Of a stretch of DNA of 25,648 bases, positions 10,320 through 21,305 are shown in pieces (position 1 is the first letter of the stretch; the number at the start of each line of letters is the position of its first letter). The stretch is from Agrocybe praecox (lineage: Eukaryota; Basidiomycota; Agaricomycetes; Agaricales; Agrocybaceae), in the NCBI GenBank assembly GCA_964017145.1, contig CAXHKQ010000286.1, positions 1-25,648 on the forward strand, in the 5' to 3' direction. Under the pieces are notes generated by a model. It saw nothing but the letters and a program-made list of their open reading frames with translations, ran no database searches and was not told the origin of the DNA. The position numbers were made by a program, and so were the translations under genes.

Positions 10320-12939
10320 GCCTAATTCGAATTTTGGGCTGTTTCCTAGAATGTTATTGGTTGGCAATCACTGCCCGCATAGTGTCGCTTTGGTCGCATT
10401 GGTCGGTGGCAGCGACTCCGCCAGCCAGTGCGCCCGAGATTAATTTCGCAAAGTGTCGCAATTGGACACATAAAGTGCCCCGCGCCGTGCCGTGTGCGCA
10501 TATTCAAATGTCGTGCAGCTCACTCGCTGTGCGCGAGCGGCGAAATCTATAAGCCGATTGGGCAGATTTGTTACGGAGCATAGGCACACGCGCTCGTGTA
10601 CTGTGTACCTACGTGGTGAGCATGAGCGATGTGTGACACGTGAAACACATTTGCTAGCGGGAAGCGGAAATGTTGTGTTATTTGTTCGGATCGCCGCCGA
10701 TTGTGACCAGCCACAGAGCCCACATGCCCACAAGTATGTGTGATTACGGTGGTGTGGCGTGGTGGAAATGAAGACAGATATAATGATCAGACAAATGGCG
10801 AAAACGTTGAAACGCGAGGTGCAACAATACAGAAGCACAGAGGGCGAATTAATCAGTTCCGTTGCATAGCATAGTATGTTGTATGTTGCAATAAATAATG
10901 GCATTTTCGGACAGTGACTTGACTCTCGTCGAGATTCTAATTATGATAAATTGCGTAAGTAGCGCCTGCTTGCTGCCGGCTGCTGCCTGCATAAGATCAT
11001 GATTTTAATTATGATTTTCTCACAAACGTCGGGCGAACGTGCCGACAACGGAATATATGCGTGTAAACATACGAATCGGAGATCCGGCGATGTGTGCGGT
11101 TTTAATCACTTTGCGCGCCCAGGCGCAATTCGCGATGCAAACCCTGTGGTGCGAACGCATTTGCACCGCCTTCAATTCAACGCGACGCGCGCACCAGGCA
11201 GAATGTTAATGTGTGTGCGTGTGTGTATGTGTCTCTCAAGCGTCTACCGCGTATTCACTCGACTCTCGCACTTCATCAGTTACGACTGACGCGCTGCTGT
11301 AGTTGGAGAATTGCCCTGGTATACGCATGTGATGACAACGCTACTGATGGCTACAACACACACAGACGCATCGGCGCGGTTTTACGATCCTTTCAAAATC
11401 TGTAAAACACGTGACTTAACGGCTTTGGCACCGTCGTGGCGTCGTGGCGCATCTGCGGCAGGCCAATTGTCGCACCGCTTAGTTTATTAGAGATCGCAAA
11501 ATCGCTAGCAAACACACACGCGCTCCATTGCGCCACCGTGCGAAATGCGTTCGCTCTGCCAGCGCGCACTGAAATATTTTACACATCTGATAAGTTCGCG
11601 AAATAGATGCGCACATTCTCACACACAGTTGTACAGCGATGGTACGATGGTATCGTATGGAATCAGACGACAGAAAAAATAGTCATCTCCAGCGTACACG
11701 GCGTTAAGTCGAGAGTTTTACGAGTTTCACCGGGGCCGCGTGTGTCGCGTGGCGGTTGCCGATGGCGGCCGTTTGGCCAAACTCTATGTGTGCGCGGTGC
11801 GGCTAATTTTTCCGCAGCGGCAGCGAAGACGCGCGGACGCGCGTGACACTCGCAATGTCGGCCGCAACATGTGAACAACATGCATTCGTGTGGCTCGTTT
11901 GCGACAACTGCACAGCAGTGCAGTTGCAATCCGCACACACGGCACACTCGACACAAACTAATATGTGTTCTCGCCATAAATACGACACTAAAATGTTTAA
12001 TCGTTTGCGCGACATCAATTGCACGCGGAGCGAAATCCGCGACGGCGTGCAATCGTCAGCACGCCGTGCAAAGCCGACACGAGCGAGACATTTGTGATGT
12101 TGATGAGTTTGGATTATGAGCTGGCTATTCACTGCTAGCCGAGATGCTGCAGCAGCTGCGCGCGCACACATTTGCGGGACCTTTGTGGGTTGCAAATTAT
12201 TGAATAAATATGGCAATCGTAAAAGTGTATGCGCGCGCACATTCATTTTCATTTTCGTAAGCCGCGCGGTAATCGCACGATGAGTGAGCGCCGACCGCGC
12301 GAATTGTCATTAGAAACTATGTCTATTGTCGCGCGCGATCGCGCTGGACCGATGAAATTGCGCGATTGAACTTTACAGCATATTGCACGATCGCGCGCCG
12401 CTCGACACCGCACGATACCGAACGACGACAACGACTGTCATCAACTGCACATTTGGATATGCGATAAAATTGATAGTAAAACGCAGCCGGGCGGCGGCTG
12501 CGAATGCGGCGTGTGTATGTACTAAATTCCAACACATACTACGTACAACACAAAAAATGTATCAAATTCGAGCTGCTGAGTCGAGCACAATCGAATCTCA
12601 CATTCGTATGCAAATGCGTGCGTCTGATAGGGTTGAGGCTCGCACGACAGATCCCGTATCTCACACATTCATCACGATCTCTCTGGAGATGCGTCGTCGC
12701 GCGGGCCTACACTGCAATCGTCATTAAACGTACTGTTGGCGACGACGCGTTCATACACTCATCGTAATATTCATTGACGATTTATGTGGCACATACGAGC
12801 ATGATGTGTGTGTGTACTTAAGCATATCAGTCGCTTTTCATCGGTGGATGTCTGGCGCTCTCGACTGCCGGATCTCGGATTCGGATTCGGTGCCGCGACT
12901 GTCTCGAATTCGCCTCGCAGCCATGGCAAATTGAATAGA

Positions 12940-12958
12940 GAGACGGCGTCGCCGTCTC
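12940..12958. repeat. 9-bp inverted repeat around one base
   Basis: GAGACGGCG and CGCCGTCTC flank a single T. It could form a short hairpin, but it is isolated in the intron and has no T-run or other terminator feature. Confidence 0.7.
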
Positions 12959-13808
12959 ACAAGGATCGTTAACGTCAACTGTAGTACTTCGGCACACAGC
13001 GGCACTGATGAGTGCGTTGTTTGTTTTTGAGCATCTGCTTGGAAAAATCGTTATATGCAAATGTGCATCATCCGCACACTGTTTTTTCTTCAGACGGCGG
13101 AGATGCGACCGAGTCATTAACGAGATGAATTGGATTTGCAACTTTTATATCAACAGCGATGATTAGTATTGTGTGTGAAGGATACCAGCCAAATATCGTC
13201 CATCGGTATGAATTCATTGTGCCCGTTCGATCACTTTGCCATCAACACCTTTCGCAAGCCGTCATATACACCCCTTTCCATTGGCATTCGCTTTCACGAT
13301 CGCGTCAAGAAAAAAGGGGTGGCGATACGCCACACAATAGGATGATACATCGAACACACCGCTGCTCAGCCCGTATTGAATTATGCAAGAACATGCACGC
13401 ATCTCTTCTCTCGTCTTCGGCTGGTGTTTGAAGAAAGCATTTTTTCAATGTCACACTATATGTGCTACTGAACGGTGTACCAGCATCGGGGGTTAGTTCA
13501 AAACAAACATAAATTAATCCCGACATGTTTGAATGATTAATTGTCTGCGATATGGAAATCGACGCGATACGGTGCTGTGAACTGTGCGGCAATGTTGTGA
13601 CGAACGATGTGATCAATTGCAACAAATCGAGCGTTCCTCAGACTCTCCGCACTGTCTAATACTAATAATAATGGTATGCACCGCCAAATTGTGCAAATCA
13701 GATGATATGGCATTTATATCGACTGCGCTGTGCGAACGCACGCACACAGTATAAGTGCGTAAGTCCATTTATCACGGTACGTCGCGTCTCTAGCTGGAAT
13801 GTGCTTAC

Positions 13809-13971
13809 CTTGACTGTTTGATTTTTGAGCGGATGATCGGGATCGTGCACGTACTCCAGCGTGATGCCGTAGAACTGTCCCTTGTTGATGTACGTGATGC
13901 GATCGTCTTCGCGTCTTTGGGATGAACTGATGGGACTCTCCAGATTGTAGCGGAAGCCTTGGGTCGCGAAT
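13809..13971 (-). CDS. grh: grainyhead, coding exon 5, start of CP2 DNA-binding domain
   Basis: The exon has one base plus 54 codons: [20 protein letters not shown], then [20 protein letters not shown], then [14 protein letters not shown]. This is the diagnostic beginning of the CP2/Grainyhead DNA-binding domain. The block FRY-LE-P-S-QR, then ITY-NKGQFY, occurs across the family from insects to vertebrate GRHL1-3. The domain has an immunoglobulin-like fold and binds sites related to AACCGGTT in epidermal genes such as those for cuticle cross-linking and wound repair. The acceptor is TTGCTTTGCAG ending at 13972 and the donor is GTAAGC at 13808-13803. The exon exits in phase 0 into an 8.3-kb intron carrying several mobile elements. 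Confidence 0.97.
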
Positions 13972-16076
13972 CTGCAAAGCAATGGATGTGGCATGGTTTA
14001 GTCAAATGACGCGATATGCTGCTGCTGCTGCGTGCGTGTTGGTAGTTTGTTTGCATAGTGTGTGTGCGTGCTGTGTGCTCTTGTCTAATAATTGGATTTA
14101 TTTATTCGGTTAGTCAGACGTCGGTACCCACGCTTCCAGACGCGCCCCCTCCGAACGCGGGCGCCCACTCAACACGCACACAGGCTCAGTGTGTGTGCAT
14201 GTGTCAAATGCAAATGGGCAAACGCCCGGGCGCATTTCTCAGGAAATCGCGCCCGAATGCGCGATCGAGCGAGCCCGGCGGAACGGTAAACTCAATGTTT
14301 TACGGTACAATGCGCACAAAGCGCGCGACGCGATGCGAAGAGGACACGCGCCCGTGCGTCGCCTCCAATTGCACGCCAGCACGCCAATCCGGCGAGAGAC
14401 GCACACAAATAACGCTCTGAATTTATTTATCTATCTGGAATTTACATCTTCATTGCGAGCGAGCGAGCGGAGTGGTGAATCGTAACTAGTTCAATCCTGG
14501 GCAAGCGGATCCGCCGTCGTCGCCGTCGTGGCCGGCAGCCCGAACGCACTTGCCGTGCATCGGCGCGCGCGCGCGCGAGTACATTAAACCGTTTATGTGT
14601 GCGTGCATTGAGACCGGTGAGTGAGAGATGCTGCTGTGAGTGCGTATATATTTGACCAAGATTATAACATTATTTCAAGAACTGTGCGTGTGCGTGTGAC
14701 TGCTTCTGCGTGCCATCCGCCTTCCATTCGCACCGTTGCGTCCGCCAGAGCCGAGGCCGGACAAACACGCACTACCGCACGCCGGCTGCCTTGCCTAATA
14801 TGTCGTTTACGTTAGCATTATTCAGCTATTTTATTCTCGCACGTTGCCGTCCGACGTCCAAGACGACGCGGACGCGCTTGGGGAGCAGCAATGCGCATGG
14901 ACGCAGAGCTGGAGACATTGCGGCTGATCGTTGCGTTGAAATGAAATAGCGTGCGCGAGCATTGCTCGTTCGTTAGCAATGCGTGTGCAATGTGCGTGTG
15001 ATCGCACGATCGTCTCAGCGAAGCGACAATGTCCTAGATTTTTGGGCCCGTCATCATCATTGGCCATTGCGCGCGGCTCATTGATTTATCGACTAGGCAT
15101 TCTAGCAGCGATCGGCCGCCGGCAGAAAAAAATCGACAACATTAATAACAGAAAATTAACTTTGGTGCCTCGGCTTCCGTGCTGCCGCGCCGCTTTGGCT
15201 GATTTGCGAGCGCACGCACGTGTGATGGATGTGGGACCGCGGGCGCCATGGGCTTGCGTAACCGCCGGCCGAACGGTGAGCATAAATCATCATCCACCGT
15301 CGCGATCTATGCAAATATCCGTGTACGAACGCACGCACGGCTGTACGGCTCATCGAGCATCGAGCAATTTGTCAAGCGTCACACAGGCACACACACACAA
15401 GTACACGAACACGCATAGGTCGAAATGGGCACGGCACTCTAGCAGCACGCAGCACACACACTCAGTTGGGTGTTCGGCCGCCGCCGCTGGCGATTCGGCG
15501 TGCGTGACATTATATTCGAATGTTTTTCGAGCCCGGTTGCGCCTTGGCTTGGTTGGAACTTGGTGGATGAGCGAGCGCTGATGTCGTGAATGAGAGCCCG
15601 TTGGCGACGAGACGACGCGCGCGCGGCCAATTAATTGATTTTGCGTTCGATCACATGTATTAGCCAGGGCTTGTTTAGTATGCATAGAATTCGATCGCGC
15701 GACGACACCAGCAGCAGACCGCTTGGCGAACACGCGGAACATCGCAGCACAATGCTAACATGTGTATGCTATGCATACGCCACTACAGTTTTGAGTTTGC
15801 GACGCAAGTGATTAACTACACACATCGCTGGAGCAAGCACACACACACAGACACTTGCTGCTGCACGGCTGCTTTGGCTCTTGGCTCCCGCTCGCAGAGG
15901 AAATAGTTAAATACCTTTATACACACATAAATTTATGAAATCGATTTCGAACAAGTATAAATATTCAGTGTGTGCGCCAGGGCGAACGCGCGCCATAGCG
16001 ACGGGCTCTCTGGTATGCTGTGTGTGTGTGTGCAATCGCCGTTTCGAATTTATTAACGCTTTGATGGGTTGTCACC

Positions 16077-16096
16077 GTGTGTGTGTGTGTGTGTGT
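16077..16096. repeat. (GT)10 microsatellite
   Basis: Ten uninterrupted GT units, intronic. Confidence 0.95.
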
Positions 16097-16342
16097 ATTT
16101 GCGTCGGCCTCGCGTGCGATTTAACGATCTTCTCCGAGCGTATAATGTGGCCGACGAATATAAATATTTCACTCATTCAGCGCGCTAAGTGCCCGCCACA
16201 GTCTCGCCGAGTGTGTGTGTGTGTGTATGTGTGTTGTGTTTGTTTATTGACGTATGCGATACACATTAGGGTTCTACGGCGACGCGGAATGCACATAACA
16301 TATTGATTATGATTATCATTGTATGCGATGGGGCCGGTGTAC

Positions 16343-16344
<2 letters not shown>

Positions 16345-16377
<33 letters not shown>
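16345..16377. repeat. (GT)16 microsatellite
   Basis: Sixteen GT units plus a final G, the longest dinucleotide run in the window. Confidence 0.97.
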
Positions 16378-16378
<1 letters not shown>

Positions 16379-17705
16379 TTGCGAATCGCGAGCATAAACT
16401 GTCTCGTTATCTACGCGATATTGGTTATTCCGCGGATTTGAATAGCACCAGAGCATTCGTAGTCTGCGACGTCGTCGTCGTGTACAGCCGATTTAATGAA
16501 ATGTTATCGTTGACTTGAGTGCGCGCACGTGCTCGCCGCCGATGCTCGCCCGAGGGCGTTCATATTTGCGTTGATATATTTTGGCAGCGCGCGCGCAAGT
16601 ATCTTGTTAAACTTGACAGGCGAAAGCCTCATCGTCGACGCGGCGGCGGCTGTCACCCCAAATAACATTAAACCGAAAGCGCATGCACATGCACACTGAC
16701 ATTCGCGTACGCGCAGGCTGATGGGCCGTAACAATGACTGCAGCAGCAGTGCCGTCTCAGGGAGGACATTGAGCAGTTGGACGAATCACATTTTCAGTTC
16801 TATGATTTTGTAAGCATCAATTATGTTTGGGTGCTATGAAGCAGCAGCATAATTCAACAATAAATTCGGACTCCATTTGAGCATTGCCACAGATCCCGTC
16901 TGACCCCCAAAGACGTCCCTGCGCCGTCACAGAGACAGAACATCACCTAAATTGCCCGCGCATCGGTGAGTGCATGTCAAGCGCACATTACCATGCACTC
17001 CATCAACATAATATGATGGCTGAGCGGCGAACTGTTCACTGTGCATGCGAGCGAGTGTGCACCGCAGTTTTCCATACGTTCCCCACGGACACCGCTTAGC
17101 CATATTTGCGCGAGCGCGCGCGTCAGTCGCGAACGTGACTGGCGCAGTTCTGGCTCTTAACAATCAAAATATGAATATCAATAGTGCGACTGTGTGTGAT
17201 GCGATCGGGCCTTTTTGCATCGTCCGACCGACCGAGGAACCGACCGAAGGAAGTGGGCAGCCGCCCAACGACGACGACGGTGGACGACGCGCGGACGACG
17301 GACCTAATTTCAATCAAAAATGTATTTATGTGCATAGTCAATGCGCGCGCGTGCGCGCGAGCAGTTTTTGTGAGTGCACTCTGCATGCGTGTACGTGCGA
17401 GCAAGCGTCTGTCGCGGTCGGTCGGGCGAATAAATGAATGATGCGCGGTAAGTGAACGCAGTTCGTTATCATGCGGTACGCACACGCACAGGCACAGGCA
17501 CATCGATGAATGCGAAAGTGCGCAGAGTGCTCCAAGGACACAAGGCAAGCCGGACGAGTGTGTGAGCGTGCGACAGAAGCTGTGCATGTTTATGTGACGC
17601 GATTGCTTCCGCGTAAGCGCCGTGCACGTGTGTGCGCGTGCAACAATATAAATAAATATATACATTTTCTTTGGGGCGATCCGCGCGTCGTTGTAGCCGA
17701 GGCTC

Positions 17706-18261
17706 TAGGGATGTGGGACGGATCGATATATCGATTGTGCATTGACTATTTCGAGATATCGGTTCTTGGATTTGAACTTGATTCAAGAAGTTTAGTTGAT
17801 TTAGATGTACAGCTCTTCGCCTCAGAGACAGAATCATTTGAAAATAGACAAAGATGTTAGGCGTTAGGCGATTGATAAGATATTGGAACCTTTTGAGAAC
17901 GTTGCTTTAGAGACTCACCAATGACGAACCCATTCTGACATTACAGAAAAATTAACAGTCCCCACGATATGGGAGTTTGTGCATGAAATAGTGTGTACAT
18001 GTTGGGAGCTAACGGCTTTATTATAATGCCTATCAAAATTCGACTTTTCGAATCGTATTGACAGATAAATTTCTCACGAAGGTAATCAATGTGCGCCTGT
18101 CAAACAACTCGGTTAAACTAAAATAATATTTTTTGTTTGCTGGAATGCTTTTCAGAAAGACGGGTTTTGGCCAACCGTGCTGTCATCTAGCCATTCGGGA
18201 ACAATATATTTCCTCCGAATTCCGATCATAGTCGATTTATTTTTGTGATTACACATCCCTA
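17706..18261. mobile_element. hAT-like non-autonomous element (556 bp)
   Basis: TAGGGATGTG at 17706-17715 is exactly inverted at 18252-18261 (CACATCCCTA). The flanking 8-mers CGAGGCTC (17698-17705) and CTAGGCGC (18262-18269) match at 6 of 8 positions, in line with an aged 8-bp hAT target duplication. A subterminal perfect palindrome ATCGATATATCGAT lies at 17722-17735. The interior is AT-richer than the host intron and shows no transposase coding. Confidence 0.72.
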
Positions 18262-18782
18262 CTAGGCGCTACACACACACACATTCGCTGCACTCACACA
18301 ACATTTTAAACGAACTGGCAATCGAGCCCTGCAGCGGGGCTCTTCAGCCGAGCCGAGCCGATGTGCATAGCATTTGAATGTATTACACACGTGCCAGCGA
18401 TGCCGCCGCCTGCCGCAGTGTGACTGAGACTACGACAACGAAGCTCAAGCACGCTGCTCGGGCGCGCACAAAACAATGCGCTTCGTCGTGCGTACACATA
18501 AATTGCAAGTGCGCCTGCGCACATCGAACATGCATGCTAGTGAAGTGGCGTCCGTGCGTGCTGCCGGCGCGCGAGCGCCCTCAAACAACGACGACGGCGA
18601 CCGGGCATCTCTATGCTGCGTGTGCGTGTGGGATTGCTCCCGCGCAACATCGCATCGCATCACATCGCCCAGCAGCATATGCTGAGCATTTGCGTGTGAT
18701 CGCTTTCCCGATAAATGAATGGCGTGGTAGATACCCGCGCACGCACGCACACGCACGTAGCGTGAATACCCCACACTGGCAC

Positions 18783-18806
18783 ACGCACGCACGCACGCAC
18801 GCACGC
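18783..18806. repeat. (ACGC)6 tetranucleotide repeat
   Basis: Six uninterrupted ACGC units in the intron between exons 4 and 5, with shorter copies of the same unit nearby at about 18741-18756. Confidence 0.95.
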
Positions 18807-20095
18807 ACACACGGAATGTGTCAATATATTAGAGCGCAGTGTCGTGTGCGCTCCGCAGCGAATGCGTTGGCGGTTAGTAGCAATGCACAAATGCACTAGC
18901 GCACTCAATGGTTTATGCACTGACGACGGCGACGTGTGGCGGGCGTCGTGCGGCGCGCGCGTGTTCGCAAAAACAAATTGGCGATTCCGTGCATGTATGC
19001 ACGCAAGTCAGCATGTGCACGTGGAACGGTCGCGATCGCAGGTGCGCTGGCACAGACATAGGCACATATGCATAGGCGCATGCGGGGCACTCACAGTTAT
19101 TAAATACAATAAGAAAATTAATTGCTTTGCCGTGAGTGCATATTGGCTTGGTTTTCCTATACGCGCTTTGGGCTTTGTGTTCGCCCGCGTCGCCACGCGC
19201 GTCGCATATATCTTTGGTCGGGTGGTCGGCGTGTGTGTCCGTCGATATAATCAATTGTATCGCGTGTTCGCCACGCATTGTCGCGAGCGCATAAATTCGA
19301 TGTGCACCGCGGCAAGGCGCCACACACGCACTCACACGACGACGACGTGGAGACACAGACACACACACCGACTTGCCAAACACTCACTCACAGTGGCGGC
19401 GGCGGCGGCTGCGGAGGACCAACACGTGTGTGTGTGTGCGTATGCGTATGTGTTCCGTATATGCCAAGACTGGTTCAATTCGACTGGCCGGTGCGGTGCC
19501 TGCGATTTTCGTATTTATAATTTTTCGCGAGTCTCGTGCGGAACGCCAGCAGAGACGCTTCGACATGGATGTTGAATTGGGGGCTACGTATTCTCACTAC
19601 ATTTTAAGCGTGCCTATTGCTATTTTTCAATTCCGTATTCTTTGTTGCTTATTCGTGTTGCTGAAGCAAATAACCTTTGATAGGTGATGACAAAACTGCG
19701 ACTATTTTTTAGGCGTATCGTTTGCTATAGGAAAATATGGTAAATACTATTGAAAATGGTTGCAAATGGTCGTTATTTTTTCAATTTGGTCTTCCACTGT
19801 TTGAAAATTACGCATGAAGCGGGTTAAAGTAATCAAATTGATTAAATTATAAATAAATTGCCTGCGACGGCCCTGCACTCAACTCTATACAGATCACAAC
19901 GCAGCCGTCGCCGCCGTCGCCGCCGCCGCCACCGACGTTGGCGGCAACTCACCACCACTCGCAAAACAACTTTCCGATCGCCGCATGTCGCATGTCCGCA
20001 TGTCTGCACGCGCGCGCTCACGTAAAACGCCGGCTCCGAATTATGCAATCGTAAATAAATAAAATCCACCCAGCCGACGCGTCGCGGGTACTCAC

Positions 20096-20313
20096 ATTTT
20101 TGGTATCTGGATTTTGTCCGCGTCGTTCTGGCGGCCGAAGTCGTGCCAAGGTCGCGAGCGCGACGACGGCTGGCTGCCGATCGAGGTGGTCGGACTCTGG
20201 GCGGCGTGCAGACTGACGCGCTGCATGCTGTTGACCGACACCGGTATCGAGCCGTTGTTGGCGGCATCGACGAGTAGCGAGGCGGGTTGGCACAGCTCCG
20301 TGTAGTCGAACGA
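20096..20313 (-). CDS. grh: grainyhead, coding exon 4 leading into the CP2 domain
   Basis: This exon has 72 codons plus two bases, beginning SFDYTELCQPASLLVD and ending NDADKIQIPK plus AT, which the next exon completes to Ile. The acceptor is GCCTCCGCCTGCAG ending at 20314 and the donor is GTGAGT at 20095-20090. It is the linker between the low-complexity region and the DNA-binding domain. Its C-terminal part (RPWHDFGRQNDADKIQIPKI) matches the conserved lead-in of Grainyhead/GRHL proteins just before the CP2 domain, as I remember the family. The 126-nt intron before it has in-frame stops. The intron after it is 6.1 kb. Confidence 0.94.
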
Positions 20314-20439
20314 CTGCAGGCGGAGGCGGGGGGTGGGCGGGCAGAGTGCGAGAGATTGGCGTAAGAATGATTTATTCAATTAGCGATTGTGTCACACCAC
20401 GTGTCGGACACGAGGCGGCTGCTGTATAGTAAATCGTAC

Positions 20440-20866
20440 CTGTTGGATATTATTCTGGTCGCGCGGCGTAATCGCCTCGGTGCCGATGCCCGAATCAGGG
20501 CTGGGCAGATCGACCGTCAGGCCGGCCGCCGTCACACCGGACTTTGTGTACACCGGCGTATTGTTGTTATTGTTGTGCTGCTGCTGCTGCTGCTGCTGCT
20601 GGCCCGGTTTCTGCGTCTGATGGACGACTCCGCCGACGCCGACGACCACGCCGTTGTTGTTGTTATTGTTGCCGCCCGGTCCGCCCGAGGTGCTGAAGCG
20701 ACCCTCGTAGGTGGCGGCGCCCTGCGGACCGCCGGGCTGACCGTCGCCCTGGCCAGCGGAGCTGCCATCGCCGTAGACGCTGCGAGCGGGCGCGTACGCC
20801 TGCGCATCGCCGGCAAAGTACTCGCGATAGTACGGTTCGGTGGTCATGAAGGCCGTATTGCTGGAA
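20440..20866 (-). CDS. grh: grainyhead, large low-complexity coding exon 3
   Basis: The exon contributes one base plus 142 codons. It starts SSNTAFMTTEPYYREYFAGD and ends in TPRDQNNIQQ at a CAG|GTACGA donor (20439 down). The acceptor follows a pyrimidine-rich tract (ACCAG ending at 20867); a second AG 6 nt further in is also in frame. In order it holds an aromatic acidic patch (EPYYREYF), a Gly/Gln-rich segment, an N6 run, a Q8 run encoded by eight pure CAG codons, an N5 run, and the motif DLPSPDSGIGTEAITPRD, which looks constrained compared with its surroundings. Such poly-Gln and poly-Asn tracts are common in insect developmental transcription factors. A long open frame on the opposite strand is a shadow of this exon's codon bias. 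Confidence 0.93.
20578..20601 (-). repeat. grh: coding (CAG)8 encoding polyglutamine
   Basis: Eight pure CAG codons on the minus strand inside exon 3, immediately followed by His and an Asn run (AAC/AAT codons). Pure codon runs such as this are prone to length change. Confidence 0.95.
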
Positions 20867-20946
20867 CTGGTGCGGGTTGGTGATGGTGGTCGGTGGGAGG
20901 TTAGAGATACTGAACACATAGATCGAGAAGCGCTTGTGATACTTAC

Positions 20947-21059
20947 GTTAATCGTGCCGTGTACATGCCATACTGGTCGGACACATACGGACCGGGACTG
21001 GGCGTGTTTGTGTTGACATTCGATCCGGACGTGACGCCGGAACTCTGATGCGAAGGTCC
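20947..21059 (-). CDS. grh: grainyhead, internal coding exon 2
   Basis: This exon has 37 codons plus two bases and begins GPSHQSSGVTSGSNVN. It ends SDQYGMYTARL plus AC, completed to Thr by the next exon. The acceptor is TTTTCCGAACAG ending at 21060 and the donor is GTAAGT at 20946-20941. The sequence is Ser/Thr/Gly/Asn/Pro rich and continues the disordered region of the transcription factor. It is separated from the exon above by only 123 nt, which can be read through without a stop, so the two may sometimes be a single 359-nt exon. Phase 0 entry and phase 2 exit both agree with the neighbours. Confidence 0.87.
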
Positions 21060-21182
21060 CTGTTCGGAAAACACATGTGGTGTTGTGTGAGTTATGTGAG
21101 TTGCGTTCAGAAGTGCCGGTTCGTCGCTTAAGTCTTTCGTTTCAGTCACGCAGGTCGCGTCAATCGTGTGCTCTGTGCTCAC
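21060..21182 (-). other. 123-nt grh intron with no in-frame stop
   Basis: Bounded by GTGAGC and CCGAACAG, this segment is 41 codons long and stays open in the frame of both neighbouring exons. It is therefore either a short intron, a facultatively retained coding segment, or simply coding. Confidence 0.7.
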
Positions 21183-21305
21183 CTGCATGTAAATTTGTGT
21201 GCTGCCCGTGCCTCCGTACATGGTTTCTGATGAGGGACTGCCGGGACTGGGTGGGGGTTCTTTAATCTGCAACGATGACGGTGACGGCGACTGAACGACT
21301 AAGAT
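21183..21305 (-). CDS. grh: grainyhead, internal coding exon 1 of 7 seen here
   Basis: This 41-codon exon opens with ILVVQSPSPSSLQIK and runs to STQIYMQ. It ends at a strong donor (CAG then GTGAGC at 21182-21177). The proposed acceptor is TACAG ending at 21306. An alternative in-frame AG would start the exon at 21290, so the 5' edge is the least certain boundary. The peptide is rich in Ser and Pro (SPSPSS, EPPPSPGSPSS), as expected for the disordered N-terminal half of Grainyhead proteins, which carries the transactivation function. It has no recognisable fold. Assignment to grh rests on in-phase continuity with the downstream exons, whose CP2 domain is clear. The exon begins and ends in phase 0. 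The upstream exon carrying the start codon was not found in the window. Confidence 0.78.

Larger units (their letters stand above)
5510..13808 (-). other. grh intron between exons 5 and 6 (8299 bp)
   Basis: The largest complete intron in the window, from the GTAAGC donor at 13808 to the (CA)nG acceptor at 5510. It splits the CP2 domain coding sequence. It holds a SINE, a Tc1/mariner relic and a possible piggyBac-like element between about 8245 and 10319, with many microsatellites in the remainder. No exon or RNA gene was recognised elsewhere in it. Confidence 0.85.
13972..20095 (-). other. grh intron between exons 4 and 5 (6124 bp)
   Basis: The intron runs from the GTGAGT donor at 20095 to TTTGCAG at 13972. 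It contains a hAT-like element (17706-18261), an AT-rich island at about 19590-19860, and many GT and ACGC repeats. A 243-codon plus-strand open frame at 18844-19575 has no recognisable domain and repeat-biased composition, and is not called as a gene. Confidence 0.85.

Noticed and set aside
14979..15581. 200-codon plus-strand open frame
   Set aside because: Repeat-type composition (THTHKYTNTH and similar), no domain, and the opposite strand is equally open, as expected for GC-rich non-coding DNA.
18844..19575. 243-codon plus-strand open frame
   Set aside because: It is rich in His, Thr, Cys, Val and Arg from GT/CA and CG repeats, includes an Ala run from GCG repeats, shows no domain, and lies inside a grh intron.
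20389..20883. 164-codon plus-strand open frame opposite exon 3
   Set aside because: It is antisense to a well-supported coding exon; its Leu, Val and Ala runs are the complement of CAG and AAC codon runs.
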